From: an uncultured Lachnospiraceae bacterium
Lineage (GTDB): Bacteria > Bacillota > Clostridia > Lachnospirales > Lachnospiraceae
DNA: 64,000 bases
Direction: 5' to 3'
NCBI GenBank assembly: GCA_945949085.1
Contig: CAMFDJ010000009.1
Coordinates: 1 to 64,000, forward strand
Shown: positions 22,167-30,392 of the stretch, piece after piece
How the letters are laid out: the number at the start of each line of letters is the position of its first letter
How positions within the stretch are numbered: position 1 is the stretch's first letter
Program-made: the position numbers and the translations under genes
Notes under the pieces: generated by a model
Seen by the model: the letters and a program-made list of their open reading frames with translations, nothing else
Told to the model about the DNA's origin: nothing
Databases searched by the model: none

Positions 22167-24728
22167 ATGAGAAAAATAAATTTGATACAGAAACCGGAAA
22201 AGAAAAATGTGGCAAGAGCCATTGCACTGGCTATGGCAACTGTTCTTTTTGCATCCACAGCTTTTACAACGCAGGTGCGCGCAGAAAAAGAGAATGAGGA
22301 GCAGATCGAGAAGACACTTACGGATGCTCTGGAAAATGAGGCGGGCAGCAGCGGAGTGTCTGATGAAAGTGGTAGTTATGCAGGTGACACTGATAAGGAA
22401 GAGACAGTCTATGTCTTTTCCGATGCAAACGGCAATACGGATCACATTCTCGTGAGCGGATGGCTGAAAAACAGGGACGGCAGCAGTCAGCTGCAGGATG
22501 TATCGGATCTTTCCGACATCGTAAATGTAAAGGGGGATGAAAACTTTACGCAGAGTGGCAGTAAAGTTACATGGCAGGCGGACGGAAAAGATATCTATTA
22601 TCAGGGCACCTCAAAAAAGGAGACACCCGTGGACGTGAAGATTACCTATTATCTGGATGATGAGGAGGTTTCTCCGGAGCAGATTGCCGGAAAGGATGGT
22701 AAGGTAAAAATTCGTTTTGATTATTCCAATCATACAGCAGAGAAAGTAATGGTGGGAGGCAAAGAGCAGACTGTCAGTGTTCCTTTTGTGGTGCTTGGCG
22801 GCATGGTGCTTCCGGTAGAGCACTTCTCCAATGTGGAGGTAACAAACGGCAAGGTCATTTCAGAGGGCAACAATATGATCGTGGCCGGTATGGCGCTGCC
22901 CGGGCTTAAGGATACCTTAAAGCTTGAGAAAGAAACCCTGAAAGAAGGAGAAGAGGCGCCTGAGATTCCGGATTTTATCGAGGTAACGGCTGATGCAAAG
23001 GATTTTGCGCTGGACATGACAATTTCATTGGTGCTGAATGATGTCTTTTCCGATATCGACCTGTCAGGTATGGATACAGGCGAATTGCAAGACAAGATGA
23101 ATGATCTTTCAGATGCTTCCGGCCAGCTTGTGGATGGCTCCGGCAGCTTAAAGGAAGGAACGGATATGCTGCAAAAGAAAGTGGGAGAATTTAACAGTGG
23201 TCTGCAAACACTTGACAGCGGCGTGACGGAATATACAAAGGGAGTTGGACAGTTGGCACAGGGCACTGTCTCCTTAAAACAAGGAACAGAGCAACTCGCT
23301 GCAAGTGTGCCGGATCTGACAGATGGTGTCAGCAAGTTAAAACAAGGCTCTTCCGATGCAAAGGATGGCATTGACCAGATTGTGGCAGGCTATGCCGGAG
23401 ACGGGACAGATGCAAACCCGGGTGCGGCAAAAGGGGCAAAGTCGCTTGCCAAGGGAGCAAAGGATCTGGCAGCCGGCACACCGGCACTTGTGGCAGGTGC
23501 AAATAAGCTGGCACAAAATGCGCCCACATTGGCACAGGGAGCGAAGCAGGTCAGTGATGGGGTAGATGCGCTGAGACAGGGAATCGACAATATGTTCCAG
23601 ACAATTGATACCAGCATTGGGCAGCAGCAGGCAGCGCAGGCAGAGCTTTCAGCGCAGCTTGCCACTTACACAGATCAGACGAGTGGGAAGATTGCCCAGG
23701 ATGTGACAAGTATTGCATCTACCGCCGCAGGCGTTGGCGCAAGTGTCGGTGCAAATGCAGTGATATCTGCAGTGCAGACGCAGCTTGGTCAGGCTATCAC
23801 CGGATACCTTTCGCAAAATCCGGATGCGACGACAGCAGACCTTGCAACCTTTCTGCAGACAGCAATGACACAGCTTGATCTTTCAGGGGATCAGAGCCAG
23901 CTTGCCGCTGCAATCGGCAGTCAGCTTGCCACCGATCCTTCCATGCAAAGTGCTAAGGCAACCTTTTTGACTGATCTGCAGGATATGGGAACGGTTGCCG
24001 GAAATCTTGGCGGCGCAGCGGGCGCAGTGACGGCTTTGCAGACTGTAAAACAGGGCGCAGAGGGCAGCAATCTTTCCGGCAATCTGGATACACTTTCTGC
24101 CGGTGCAAAAAGTGTTTCGGATGGCACTGCGGCATTTTCTACCGGTGCAGCAAGTCTGGCAGAGGGTGCCGGTCAGATAGATGCCGGAGTCAGTCAGCTT
24201 GCCACGGGTGCAGAGTCTCTGAACAAAGGCATCAACGGCTATACAGATGAAAAAGGAAACAAAGTCACAGGTCTGTATGATGGCAGCAAATCACTCCAGA
24301 GGGGGCTGAAAAAGCTGAAAAGCGGAATGACCGATCTGAGCAAGGGCAGCACAGATTTGGCAGATGGTGTCAAAAAACTTGATAAAGGTGCGGGAGATTT
24401 AATGGCCGGTGCAGGCAAGCTTGACAGTAATTCTGCCACGCTGACAGGCGGAAGCTCCAAAATTCTGGAAGCAGGCGGACTTTTGGCAGATGGCGTCGAG
24501 ACACTGGACGCGGGCGCAGGCAAGTTACAGGAAGGTATGCTTAAATTTGATGCAGAAGGCATTCAGAAGCTTACAAATGCATTTGACGGAGATTTGAGCG
24601 ATTTGTATGACCGCATTGAGGCGGCAGGAGAAGCAGCGGAAAATTATGATAATTTCAGCGGCAAAGCTGACGGAAAAGCAGGAAATGTCAAGTTTATTAT
24701 CAAAACTGGTGCTGTTAAAGTACAGTAA
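22167..24728 (+). CDS. Large secreted YhgE-like repeat protein
   Basis: An 853-residue exported protein: a signal peptide (residues about 15-39, hydrophobic ALAMATVLFASTAF then VRAEK), a mixed beta region to about 300, then long arrays of short helical repeats such as GxxxLxxGxxxLxxG between about 310 and 490 and again 630-800. These repeats are the hallmark of the YhgE/Pip-like extracellular coiled-coil region. No C-terminal membrane block or sortase motif is visible. It is co-transcribed with the MMPL protein; the pair may form an export and surface-anchoring machine as in ESX/MMPL-YhgE gene pairs, which is inferred. Confidence 0.75.
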   Translation: MRKINLIQKPEKKNVARAIALAMATVLFASTAFTTQVRAEKENEEQIEKTLTDALENEAGSSGVSDESGSYAGDTDKEETVYVFSDANGNTDHILVSGWLKNRDGSSQLQDVSDLSDIVNVKGDENFTQSGSKVTWQADGKDIYYQGTSKKETPVDVKITYYLDDEEVSPEQIAGKDGKVKIRFDYSNHTAEKVMVGGKEQTVSVPFVVLGGMVLPVEHFSNVEVTNGKVISEGNNMIVAGMALPGLKDTLKLEKETLKEGEEAPEIPDFIEVTADAKDFALDMTISLVLNDVFSDIDLSGMDTGELQDKMNDLSDASGQLVDGSGSLKEGTDMLQKKVGEFNSGLQTLDSGVTEYTKGVGQLAQGTVSLKQGTEQLAASVPDLTDGVSKLKQGSSDAKDGIDQIVAGYAGDGTDANPGAAKGAKSLAKGAKDLAAGTPALVAGANKLAQNAPTLAQGAKQVSDGVDALRQGIDNMFQTIDTSIGQQQAAQAELSAQLATYTDQTSGKIAQDVTSIASTAAGVGASVGANAVISAVQTQLGQAITGYLSQNPDATTADLATFLQTAMTQLDLSGDQSQLAAAIGSQLATDPSMQSAKATFLTDLQDMGTVAGNLGGAAGAVTALQTVKQGAEGSNLSGNLDTLSAGAKSVSDGTAAFSTGAASLAEGAGQIDAGVSQLATGAESLNKGINGYTDEKGNKVTGLYDGSKSLQRGLKKLKSGMTDLSKGSTDLADGVKKLDKGAGDLMAGAGKLDSNSATLTGGSSKILEAGGLLADGVETLDAGAGKLQEGMLKFDAEGIQKLTNAFDGDLSDLYDRIEAAGEAAENYDNFSGKADGKAGNVKFIIKTGAVKVQ

Positions 24729-24792
24729 AATGTGCTATCCTTATTATATAAATGATAGGATGCCAAAAGCAAAAAGTGCGGAGCAATCCGTT

Positions 24793-24829
24793 GATATCAT
24801 GGGGCAAAATACCTTTTGCGCCCGATATC
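24793..24829. repeat. Stem-loop between the YhgE-like gene and the DUF6465 gene
   Basis: GATATC (24793-24798 and 24824-24829) closes an inner stem GGGCAAAA / TTTTGCGCC with one bulge. There is no T-tract, so it is more likely an mRNA processing or stability element than a terminator. Confidence 0.4.
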
Positions 24830-24868
24830 ATGCTATTGGATATGTCACATGCAAAAGGGGGTAGTGAT

Positions 24869-25087
24869 ATGGCAGAAAAAAAGATACCAAAGGCTGAAGT
24901 GATTCTGCAGTATCGTCAGCTGGAATGTAACATGGAAACAGTAATGCAGCGTATTTATGAGCAGTATGAGCGCAAGGGAAATGATCTTGCAGGCATTGAA
25001 AAGCTGCAGGTATATGTTAAACCGGAAGATTTTGCCGCCTATTTTGTGATCAATGATTCGTATGATGGCAAGGTTCCGCTGTTCTGA
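24869..25087 (+). CDS. DUF6465 family small protein
   Basis: A 72-residue protein. The C-terminal half (LQVYVKPEDFAAYFVIND, GKVPLF) matches DUF6465, a short family of Lachnospiraceae with a conserved VYVKPE-x-AxYxVIN box; the N-terminal half is a charged helix. ATG 24869 follows AAAGGGGGTAG; an extension to 24752 lies across the stem-loop. The function is unknown. Confidence 0.75.
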   Translation: MAEKKIPKAEVILQYRQLECNMETVMQRIYEQYERKGNDLAGIEKLQVYVKPEDFAAYFVINDSYDGKVPLF

Positions 25088-25148
25088 CATACGGTATGCG
25101 AATCGGAAATTGTGAAACCCATATTGGGCATAGAAAGGAGCGTTAGTG

Positions 25149-25733
25149 ATGTGTATCGGTATCATTTCCATGACCGCGATAGCGGTTGCACTGGGACTGG
25201 ATTTGTTTGCCAGATCTGCTTGTCATGGAGCGCTCCTTTCCACGATTCATAAGGGAAAACTCATCATCGGTATCCTGGTGTTTGCCGCTTATCAGATTTT
25301 TCTGCTTGGTACAGGATATGCTATTGCATCGTGGATGCAGTTTGCTCATCTCTCTGAGCGGGGAGATGCATTAAATGCGATTTTGTGTATCCTTATTTTC
25401 TGCGTCATTGCAGTGCGTATGCTGCAAAGTGCAGTCAGAAACGAAGATATGGTGGAACGCAGACAAAATGAAGATTACATGAAAAAGATATTTGTTTCAC
25501 TTTGTCTGCAGGTTGGCTTTTATACATTTCTGACAGGATTCGGACTGGGACTTGTGCGTGTTGTGCACATCACTCTTCTGGGGATCCTAGTTTTCTTTGG
25601 TGCTGTTTTTATCATCGCCGGACTGGAATGCGGTTATCATTACGGCTATCGACTCAAGACAAAGGCCTATGCGCTTGGCGGCATGCTTCTTCTTGGAACG
25701 ATGGTGGTTCTGGCCGTGTTTGCCTTGCAATAG
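25149..25733 (+). CDS. MntP-like six-helix membrane protein
   Basis: A 194-residue protein with six hydrophobic helices in two triplets. The first helix has GLDLF and the later part has TGFGLGLV, weakly like the ALDAF-type Asp motifs of MntP/DUF204 manganese exporters; the match is distant. AAGGAG precedes ATG 25149. A MntR-like regulator at 18954 makes a manganese role possible. Alternatively it is an unrelated small transporter. It converges with the DUF4173 gene, 20 bases away. Confidence 0.5.
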   Translation: MCIGIISMTAIAVALGLDLFARSACHGALLSTIHKGKLIIGILVFAAYQIFLLGTGYAIASWMQFAHLSERGDALNAILCILIFCVIAVRMLQSAVRNEDMVERRQNEDYMKKIFVSLCLQVGFYTFLTGFGLGLVRVVHITLLGILVFFGAVFIIAGLECGYHYGYRLKTKAYALGGMLLLGTMVVLAVFALQ

Positions 25734-25753
25734 AAAGATTTAAAGTGTAATGA

Positions 25754-27376
25754 TCATGGGATGACATGCGCGCTTGTTGCCTTTCCGGCCCTGTAGACGG
25801 ACAGGTTAAAGGTGCGCAGTGTCATTCTTTCATTTTCTGCCTGAATAAATCGGATATAATCTTTTTTGTCCGGATAGTAAGGGCGATAATCCATTTCTTT
25901 GCAGGAATCCTGCGTCACTTCCACATTGTCAAAGTAACCTGCTTTTTCCATCAGGGGAGCAGCATCGAGACTGAGCTGGTACAAATAAGAATCCTGGGCA
26001 GTGGAATTTGCAATATTATAGGAGGCGATCACGCGGTCGGGTCTTACTAGGGAGAATACAATGTAGGTTACCGTTACAACTGTCATCATAAAAGAAAACA
26101 GCGGAAACGCTTCTTTATAGATTGAGATTACAACGCCTGTCAGACAGAGCAACAGTACAAAGAGTGCGGTCAGTACAAACAGACGCAGGAAGGTCAGATT
26201 GTAAGTCTGTATGTAAAGAATCATACGCATAGTGCTTGAGGCGATCATGATATAGGTACAGCCGCAGATGACAGTCAGAATCCCCTTGAGGATTTTGTTA
26301 TCCTGATAATGCTTCATGCAGAACAGCACGAGGCAGAGATTGATCAGGCAGACAAATAAAAGCTGGAAGAAACCTTCTCTGGCGTATGCGGCATAGGTGT
26401 AGCCATCCGGCAGCTGCATATTGCCGATAAACAGATACATAATCTGGATGATGGAAAATGCCAGGTAAATGACTGTCAGAACCAGTGTAAAGGTGATAGC
26501 GACAACAGGTTCCATAGTCCGGTGGTCTTTCATTTTGTCATCAATCCCTTCTCCGGCAAGCTCGATTAAAATGCCGTAGGAAGCCATGATACCGAAAAGC
26601 ACCAGAAAAGCCATCAGAAACAGATTACCGAATTTGATATTTTCCAAAAGGTTCGCAAACAGCCTGTCGGTAAAATGGCGGAAAACGGCATCTGCGCTCA
26701 GGAGCAGGGAACCGACAACAGCCAGCAGAGGTATTGCGATCAGTATCCCCAGAAAAACAGAATAAAGGCGGCGGCTTTTCTCTGTCTGCCTTTGTTTCAG
26801 ATAAAGCCCAAGGCTCCTAAAGGGATAGCCGATATTACCGACGGAGCAGAAAATCGTCTTCAGCAGGCTTCCCAGATATTTGGAAAAGTCCCATTTCCCT
26901 GTCTCATAAAAATGCTGCAGTAAAAAGCAGAAAAGCAGCAGAATCATCCCGGTATAATTTAAGAAGATCAATACACCGCTGTCAGTCAGCATGTTGGAAA
27001 GCCCCAAAAGGAAAATGCTGATGCCGTAAAACAGCTTCTTTGGGAGCGGGCAGGTGATATCAAGCCGGTAAAAGCTGTAGAGATAAAAGGCAAGTGTTCC
27101 GATGCCGAGCAGTGGCGATGTCACGCCTTTCACATTGCGGTACAGACAGAAGCAGAAGAAAATGCCATAGAGAAAGCTTGCAAGGCCAAAGGGCATGAAA
27201 GATTCTACAATCTCTCTGATTTTTTCTGTTTTGTAGCATGGTGTCGGCTCCGGCTGTTGCATTGTGACAGGAACAGAATCCGGTGTATGGTTCTGCGTAT
27301 TTTCTTGTATATTCTGAAATGTGTTTACAATTGTATTTTTCTGCGGTGGCAGGGTTTGGTTCGCTTCTGTTGTCAT
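25754..27376 (-). CDS. DUF4173 polytopic membrane protein
   Basis: A 540-residue protein with a Pro/Gln-rich cytoplasmic N-terminus (1-55), about 12 hydrophobic segments and a short polar C-terminal domain (about 470-540; MDYRPYYPDKKDYIRF). Size and layout match DUF4173, a family found widely in Firmicutes with unknown function. GGAGG precedes the ATG by six bases. It is followed, upstream on the same strand, by XRE and DUF2975 genes, and all three probably form one operon from the promoter at 28183-28211. Confidence 0.8.
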   Translation of the reverse strand: MTTEANQTLPPQKNTIVNTFQNIQENTQNHTPDSVPVTMQQPEPTPCYKTEKIREIVESFMPFGLASFLYGIFFCFCLYRNVKGVTSPLLGIGTLAFYLYSFYRLDITCPLPKKLFYGISIFLLGLSNMLTDSGVLIFLNYTGMILLLFCFLLQHFYETGKWDFSKYLGSLLKTIFCSVGNIGYPFRSLGLYLKQRQTEKSRRLYSVFLGILIAIPLLAVVGSLLLSADAVFRHFTDRLFANLLENIKFGNLFLMAFLVLFGIMASYGILIELAGEGIDDKMKDHRTMEPVVAITFTLVLTVIYLAFSIIQIMYLFIGNMQLPDGYTYAAYAREGFFQLLFVCLINLCLVLFCMKHYQDNKILKGILTVICGCTYIMIASSTMRMILYIQTYNLTFLRLFVLTALFVLLLCLTGVVISIYKEAFPLFSFMMTVVTVTYIVFSLVRPDRVIASYNIANSTAQDSYLYQLSLDAAPLMEKAGYFDNVEVTQDSCKEMDYRPYYPDKKDYIRFIQAENERMTLRTFNLSVYRAGKATSAHVIP

Positions 27377-27412
27377 AATAAATCCTCCTTATTTCAAGTG
27401 TGAGTCATCATT

Positions 27413-27640
27413 TTATTCCTTGTTTGGCATATCTTCATCCGGCACATATTCCAGAATATCGCCGGGCTGGCAGTTTAGTGCCTTGCAGATGGCGTCGAGT
27501 GTCTGCAGGCGCACGGCCTTTGCTTTGTTGTTTTTTAATATCGATAAATTGGCAAGTGTAATGTCGACTTCTCCGGCAAGCTCTGTCAGCCCTTTTTTTC
27601 GTTTTGCCATCATCACATCGAGATTGATCATGATTGCCAT
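27413..27640 (-). CDS. YozG-like XRE regulator
   Basis: A 75-residue helix-turn-helix protein (residues 1-65; segment LTELAGEVDITLANLSILKNNKAKAVR). Small XRE proteins of this class almost always neighbour a DUF2975 membrane protein, as here (27686-28132, 45 bases upstream). AGGAGG is eight bases ahead of ATG 27640. A pair of 12-base direct repeats spaced by 21 bases near the operon promoter is the likely binding site, for autoregulation. Confidence 0.85.
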   Translation of the reverse strand: MAIMINLDVMMAKRKKGLTELAGEVDITLANLSILKNNKAKAVRLQTLDAICKALNCQPGDILEYVPDEDMPNKE

Positions 27641-27685
27641 GTGGGTTTCCTCCTGTCATTTCGTTTTTTCGGTCAGAAAGCTGCG

Positions 27686-28132
27686 TCAGATGGTCAGATC
27701 ATTTTCCAGCTTATAGCGCACTGCCTGGTCAAATACACGGGCGAGTACCTTGCTGAACAGACCGGCTATGACAAATACCAAAATGATGATCAGAACAGCC
27801 GGCGTTATGTAGAGAAACAGGCGAAAAAACGTGACACCCGCAATCAGAAAGCTGTAGGTTCCCATTCGCTGCAGCGCTTTTACATTTTCCATGACAAAGC
27901 AGTCTTCCTTCAGAACCGTGTCAAACATTCTGCGGAGCTGTCCGATGATCAGGATGGCAAGTATGCCAGACAGAAAGAACAGGATAACTAAAGGCCAGTA
28001 AAAGGTTTCAAACCGGCTGTTGTATTGCCCATACCACTTGAAGGATACAGGCAGCGAGATACAGACCAGCATGCCGCCGAAATACATAAAGTCTAAGATA
28101 AATTTTGTCAGTTTTGTGAGATTGTCTTTCAT
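27686..28132 (-). CDS. DUF2975 membrane protein
   Basis: A 148-residue protein with four membrane helices and the family's pattern of a LRRMFDTVLKEDCFV loop between helices 2 and 3 (about residues 65-80). DUF2975 and a YozG-type XRE protein form a conserved pair; the membrane protein may signal to or restrain the regulator. It is the first gene after the promoter at 28183-28211. Confidence 0.85.
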   Translation of the reverse strand: MKDNLTKLTKFILDFMYFGGMLVCISLPVSFKWYGQYNSRFETFYWPLVILFFLSGILAILIIGQLRRMFDTVLKEDCFVMENVKALQRMGTYSFLIAGVTFFRLFLYITPAVLIIILVFVIAGLFSKVLARVFDQAVRYKLENDLTI

Positions 28133-28182
28133 AAATCAAATCCTTTCTCCCTTTCTCCGATAAGGTTTTACTGATTGAGCTT

Positions 28183-28245
28183 ACTATACGCCATGTTGTT
28201 TCGAATGTCAACAAAAATTTATTGTAATTTGATAAAAATTTATTG
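28183..28245 (-). promoter_or_regulatory. Promoter of the DUF2975-XRE-DUF4173 operon with twin direct repeats
   Basis: On the minus strand: TTGACA (28206-28211), 17 bases, TATAGT (28183-28188). Just upstream of the -35 lie two identical 12-mers (plus-strand AAAAATTTATTG at 28213-28224 and 28234-28245) exactly 21 bases apart, i.e. two helical turns, on the same DNA face. They could be sites for the XRE protein or an UP-like element. Confidence 0.7.
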
Positions 28246-28294
28246 GAACGCAGGATAGTGAAAAAAGAGCGAACAAAAGTAGCTGAAATAAGCC

Positions 28295-28363
28295 CGGGCA
28301 AAACGTTATGGCCTGCCCGTAAGAGCAACAAAAACTCCACGAGGTCGCGACTCGTGGGGTTTT
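28295..28363. repeat. Two tandem hairpins upstream of tRNA-Pro
   Basis: CGGGCA / TGCCCG (28295-28300, 28314-28319) and then AAAACTCCACGAG / CTCGTGGGGTTTT (28331-28343, 28351-28363). The second is a terminator-like stem with A and T flanks, but no gene reads into it from either side; it might end an unrecognised small RNA. Confidence 0.45.
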
Positions 28364-28409
28364 CGATTCTGTTTTTGGCAAGGATATTATAAAAAAATAA
28401 AAAAGGCAC

Positions 28410-28438
28410 TTGCAAAAAGTTGCAAATGTATGTAATAT
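28410..28438 (+). promoter_or_regulatory. Promoter of tRNA-Pro
   Basis: TTGCAA (28410-28415), a 17-base spacer, TAATAT (28433-28438); the mature tRNA begins 16 bases later. Confidence 0.6.
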
Positions 28439-28453
28439 AATAAGGCACGATAA

Positions 28454-28528
28454 CGGGGTGTGGCTCAGTTTGGTTAGAGCGCCGTCTTAGGGAGGCGGAG
28501 GTCGCAAGTTCGAATCTTGTCACTCCGA
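28454..28528 (+). tRNA. tRNA-Pro (anticodon AGG)
   Basis: A 75-base cloverleaf. The acceptor CGGGGTG pairs with CACTCCG (28521-28527) with discriminator A; the D-loop is GGCTCAGTTTGGTTAGAGC, the anticodon stem CCGTC / GGCGG with loop TTAGGGA (anticodon AGG), and the T-loop is TTCGAAT. CCA is not encoded. AGG is the unusual A34 form of the proline anticodon, normally modified to inosine. The minus-strand frame through it is the familiar tRNA-antisense artefact. Confidence 0.93.
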
Positions 28529-28543
28529 TTTATGATAGAAGCT

Positions 28544-28583
28544 GTCTTATCAAAGATTTGAAATCCTTGATAAGACTTTTTTT
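28544..28583 (+). terminator. Terminator of tRNA-Pro
   Basis: A perfect 10-bp stem GTCTTATCAA / TTGATAAGAC (28544-28553, 28567-28576) followed by seven T residues. Confidence 0.9.
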
Positions 28584-28772
28584 ATAGCAAGAAAATCGGA
28601 GATCGCGGAGCGCGAATGCCGCGAAAGTGGCATGATTTTCGAGTGGTAGAGGAAGGGAGTTAATGTGAAGCAAAAATAAAAAAGTAAATCTTGTTTGAAT
28701 ATAAAACTTGTATTAATATGTAGATATCTATTATATCTGAAATTATTATCAAGAGGTTGAGGGGAGAATAAA

Positions 28773-29243
28773 ATGTACCGGTATAAGCCAATTCGCTATT
28801 TATTCCGTGTGTTTAATCTTATAATTTATGCAGCAGTTATTTCTTTTGCTTTTATTGCTATTCGTGAAGAAATATATGTGTCTGATTTGATGGATATAGT
28901 ATTCAAAGACTATGGTATGAATCCCCAACGATGTATTTATCTGTCTGCCTTTTTGTTGATAAATGTTGGTATTATCATGTTATTCAAATTATTTAGCAAA
29001 GAACAAACAGGTGCAATTCTATATTACATATGTGACTTTATTATTCGAATCACTTTTTCTATTCCATTGTCATTTATTATTCTTTATTTTGTATTTTATA
29101 GATTTTGTGGATTATTACTTGGGAATGCAGTTGTGCAGGCTATAGTATTTGTTGCTTTGTTTGCTCTATTTGATTTTTTAATGAGATGGCAAATCATGTT
29201 TCGATTGGGAGTAAATTATTTCAAAATTCACGACAAAGTATAG
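28773..29243 (+). CDS. AT-rich four-helix membrane protein, unknown
   Basis: A 156-residue protein with four hydrophobic helices and few charged residues outside the loops. It uses many AT-rich codons and its surroundings (28640-29300) are visibly more AT-rich than the rest of the window, suggesting transfer next to the tRNA gene. ATG 28773 follows GGGGAG. I do not recognise the family; superficially it looks like small membrane immunity or holin-like proteins but has no diagnostic motif. 28584-28772 ahead of it holds only a weak hairpin (GAAAATC / GATTTTC, 28593-28639). Confidence 0.6.
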   Translation: MYRYKPIRYLFRVFNLIIYAAVISFAFIAIREEIYVSDLMDIVFKDYGMNPQRCIYLSAFLLINVGIIMLFKLFSKEQTGAILYYICDFIIRITFSIPLSFIILYFVFYRFCGLLLGNAVVQAIVFVALFALFDFLMRWQIMFRLGVNYFKIHDKV

Positions 29244-29308
29244 ATTTTGTTGTGTCAATAGATTAGTGGAGTAGAATTAGAAGAAAGTGATGACAGAGGG
29301 GAGAACTC

Positions 29309-29683
29309 ATGAAGCTTGTAGAATGTTTCAGACGATTTGGGGGAGATTATGAGGAGACGAAAAAGCGTCTCTATACGGATGAGCTGGTTACAAAGATGCT
29401 TCTGAAATTCTTAGAAGATCCCAATTATGGACGGCTTAGTCATGCACTTGAAGAAGAGGATTTTGAAGATGCTTTTGAGGCAGCGCATGCCTTAAAGGGG
29501 GTCAGCCGGAATCTGGGTTTTTCCGGACTTGCCGAATCAAGCGATGCACTGACTGAGCTTTTGCGCGGTAAAACGGCGACGCAGATTGACAGAAAAATGT
29601 GCGAAGAGCTGTGGCAGCAGGTGGCAAGGGACTACGCGCAGGTTATGGATGCGCTTTTGTGGCTGCAAAGTGAAATGTTCTAG
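29309..29683 (+). CDS. Orphan Hpt phosphotransfer protein
   Basis: A 124-residue histidine-phosphotransfer domain protein. The signature AAHALKGVSRNLG puts the phospho-accepting His at H60 and the HxxKG Lys/Gly after it. The protein is a four-helix bundle without other domains. No kinase or receiver gene is adjacent, so it must shuttle phosphate for a phosphorelay elsewhere. Its stop overlaps by four bases with the convergent GNAT gene. Confidence 0.88.
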   Translation: MKLVECFRRFGGDYEETKKRLYTDELVTKMLLKFLEDPNYGRLSHALEEEDFEDAFEAAHALKGVSRNLGFSGLAESSDALTELLRGKTATQIDRKMCEELWQQVARDYAQVMDALLWLQSEMF

Positions 29684-30123
29684 GTCTCTTCTTTTTTCTT
29701 GCGGAAGAACATCCGGTATTCCACTTCTCCCAGATCCTCGTCAATGGATTCGTCTATTTTCATAAAATTACGATTTTCGTAATAGCGGACAGCACCATAA
29801 TTATTTTCAAATACATCCAGTTCCAGCACATCATAGCTTTCGAGCAGATATGACAGGAGCTTCGTGCCGATGCCCTGCCCCCGGTATTCCTGCTTGACAA
29901 ACAGACCGCGGATATACCCTTCCTCCACACCGACAAAGCCGACTACCTTGCCGCCTATTTCGTACACATAAACCTCTGAGCGGGGGATCAGGCGAGAAAC
30001 GTAGCCAAAATTCCTATCCCAATATTCCTTTGGCACAAAGTCATGCGCTTCCAGATTACCGTCATACCAGATCTTCATGACTTCTTTTAAATCCATATCA
30101 TAAAATTTGCGTATATACTCCAT
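29680..30123 (-). CDS. GNAT-family N-acetyltransferase
   Basis: A 147-residue acetyltransferase. The acetyl-CoA loop is seen in FVKQEYRGQGIGTKLLSYL (motif A with Q/RxxGxG/A) at about residues 74-92, followed by the beta-bulge ELDVFENNYGAVRYYENRNF. The substrate is unknown; sequence style is close to YjaB/PhnO-type enzymes. It is convergent with and slightly overlaps the Hpt gene. Confidence 0.88.
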   Translation of the reverse strand: MEYIRKFYDMDLKEVMKIWYDGNLEAHDFVPKEYWDRNFGYVSRLIPRSEVYVYEIGGKVVGFVGVEEGYIRGLFVKQEYRGQGIGTKLLSYLLESYDVLELDVFENNYGAVRYYENRNFMKIDESIDEDLGEVEYRMFFRKKKEET

Positions 30124-30392
30124 AAAATACCCCTCGCCTTACTGAAAGCCGCATCATATGCCCTGTCATGGCCAATCTGACCGATGATATGTCTGCCCCC
30201 TGTTTATGTTTCCTGTAGTTTGAATCAGTATATCATAGGAAATGCCTGTCTGCATAGAAAAATATTGCTTTTCGCAGGTATATGCTTTACTATTTTGGTG
30301 TGAGCGTCGGAAGTGAAACTGTGACGCAAAACAGATATAGAAGGCAAATGCATCATTATATTAGAAAATAGAACGAACAACAGGAGGAAAGC

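Noticed and set aside
23100..24600. CRISPR-like or tandem DNA repeat within the YhgE-like gene
   Set aside because: The repetition is at the protein level (short helical Gly/Leu repeats) and not conserved at the DNA level.
28008..28523. Minus-strand 171-codon open frame opposite the tRNA
   Set aside because: Its N-terminus is the reverse complement of tRNA-Pro, the familiar FELATSAS-type artefact, and it overlaps the DUF2975 promoter and gene.
30124..30392. TPP riboswitch upstream of thiC
   Set aside because: The conserved core strings of the THI element could not be found by eye.
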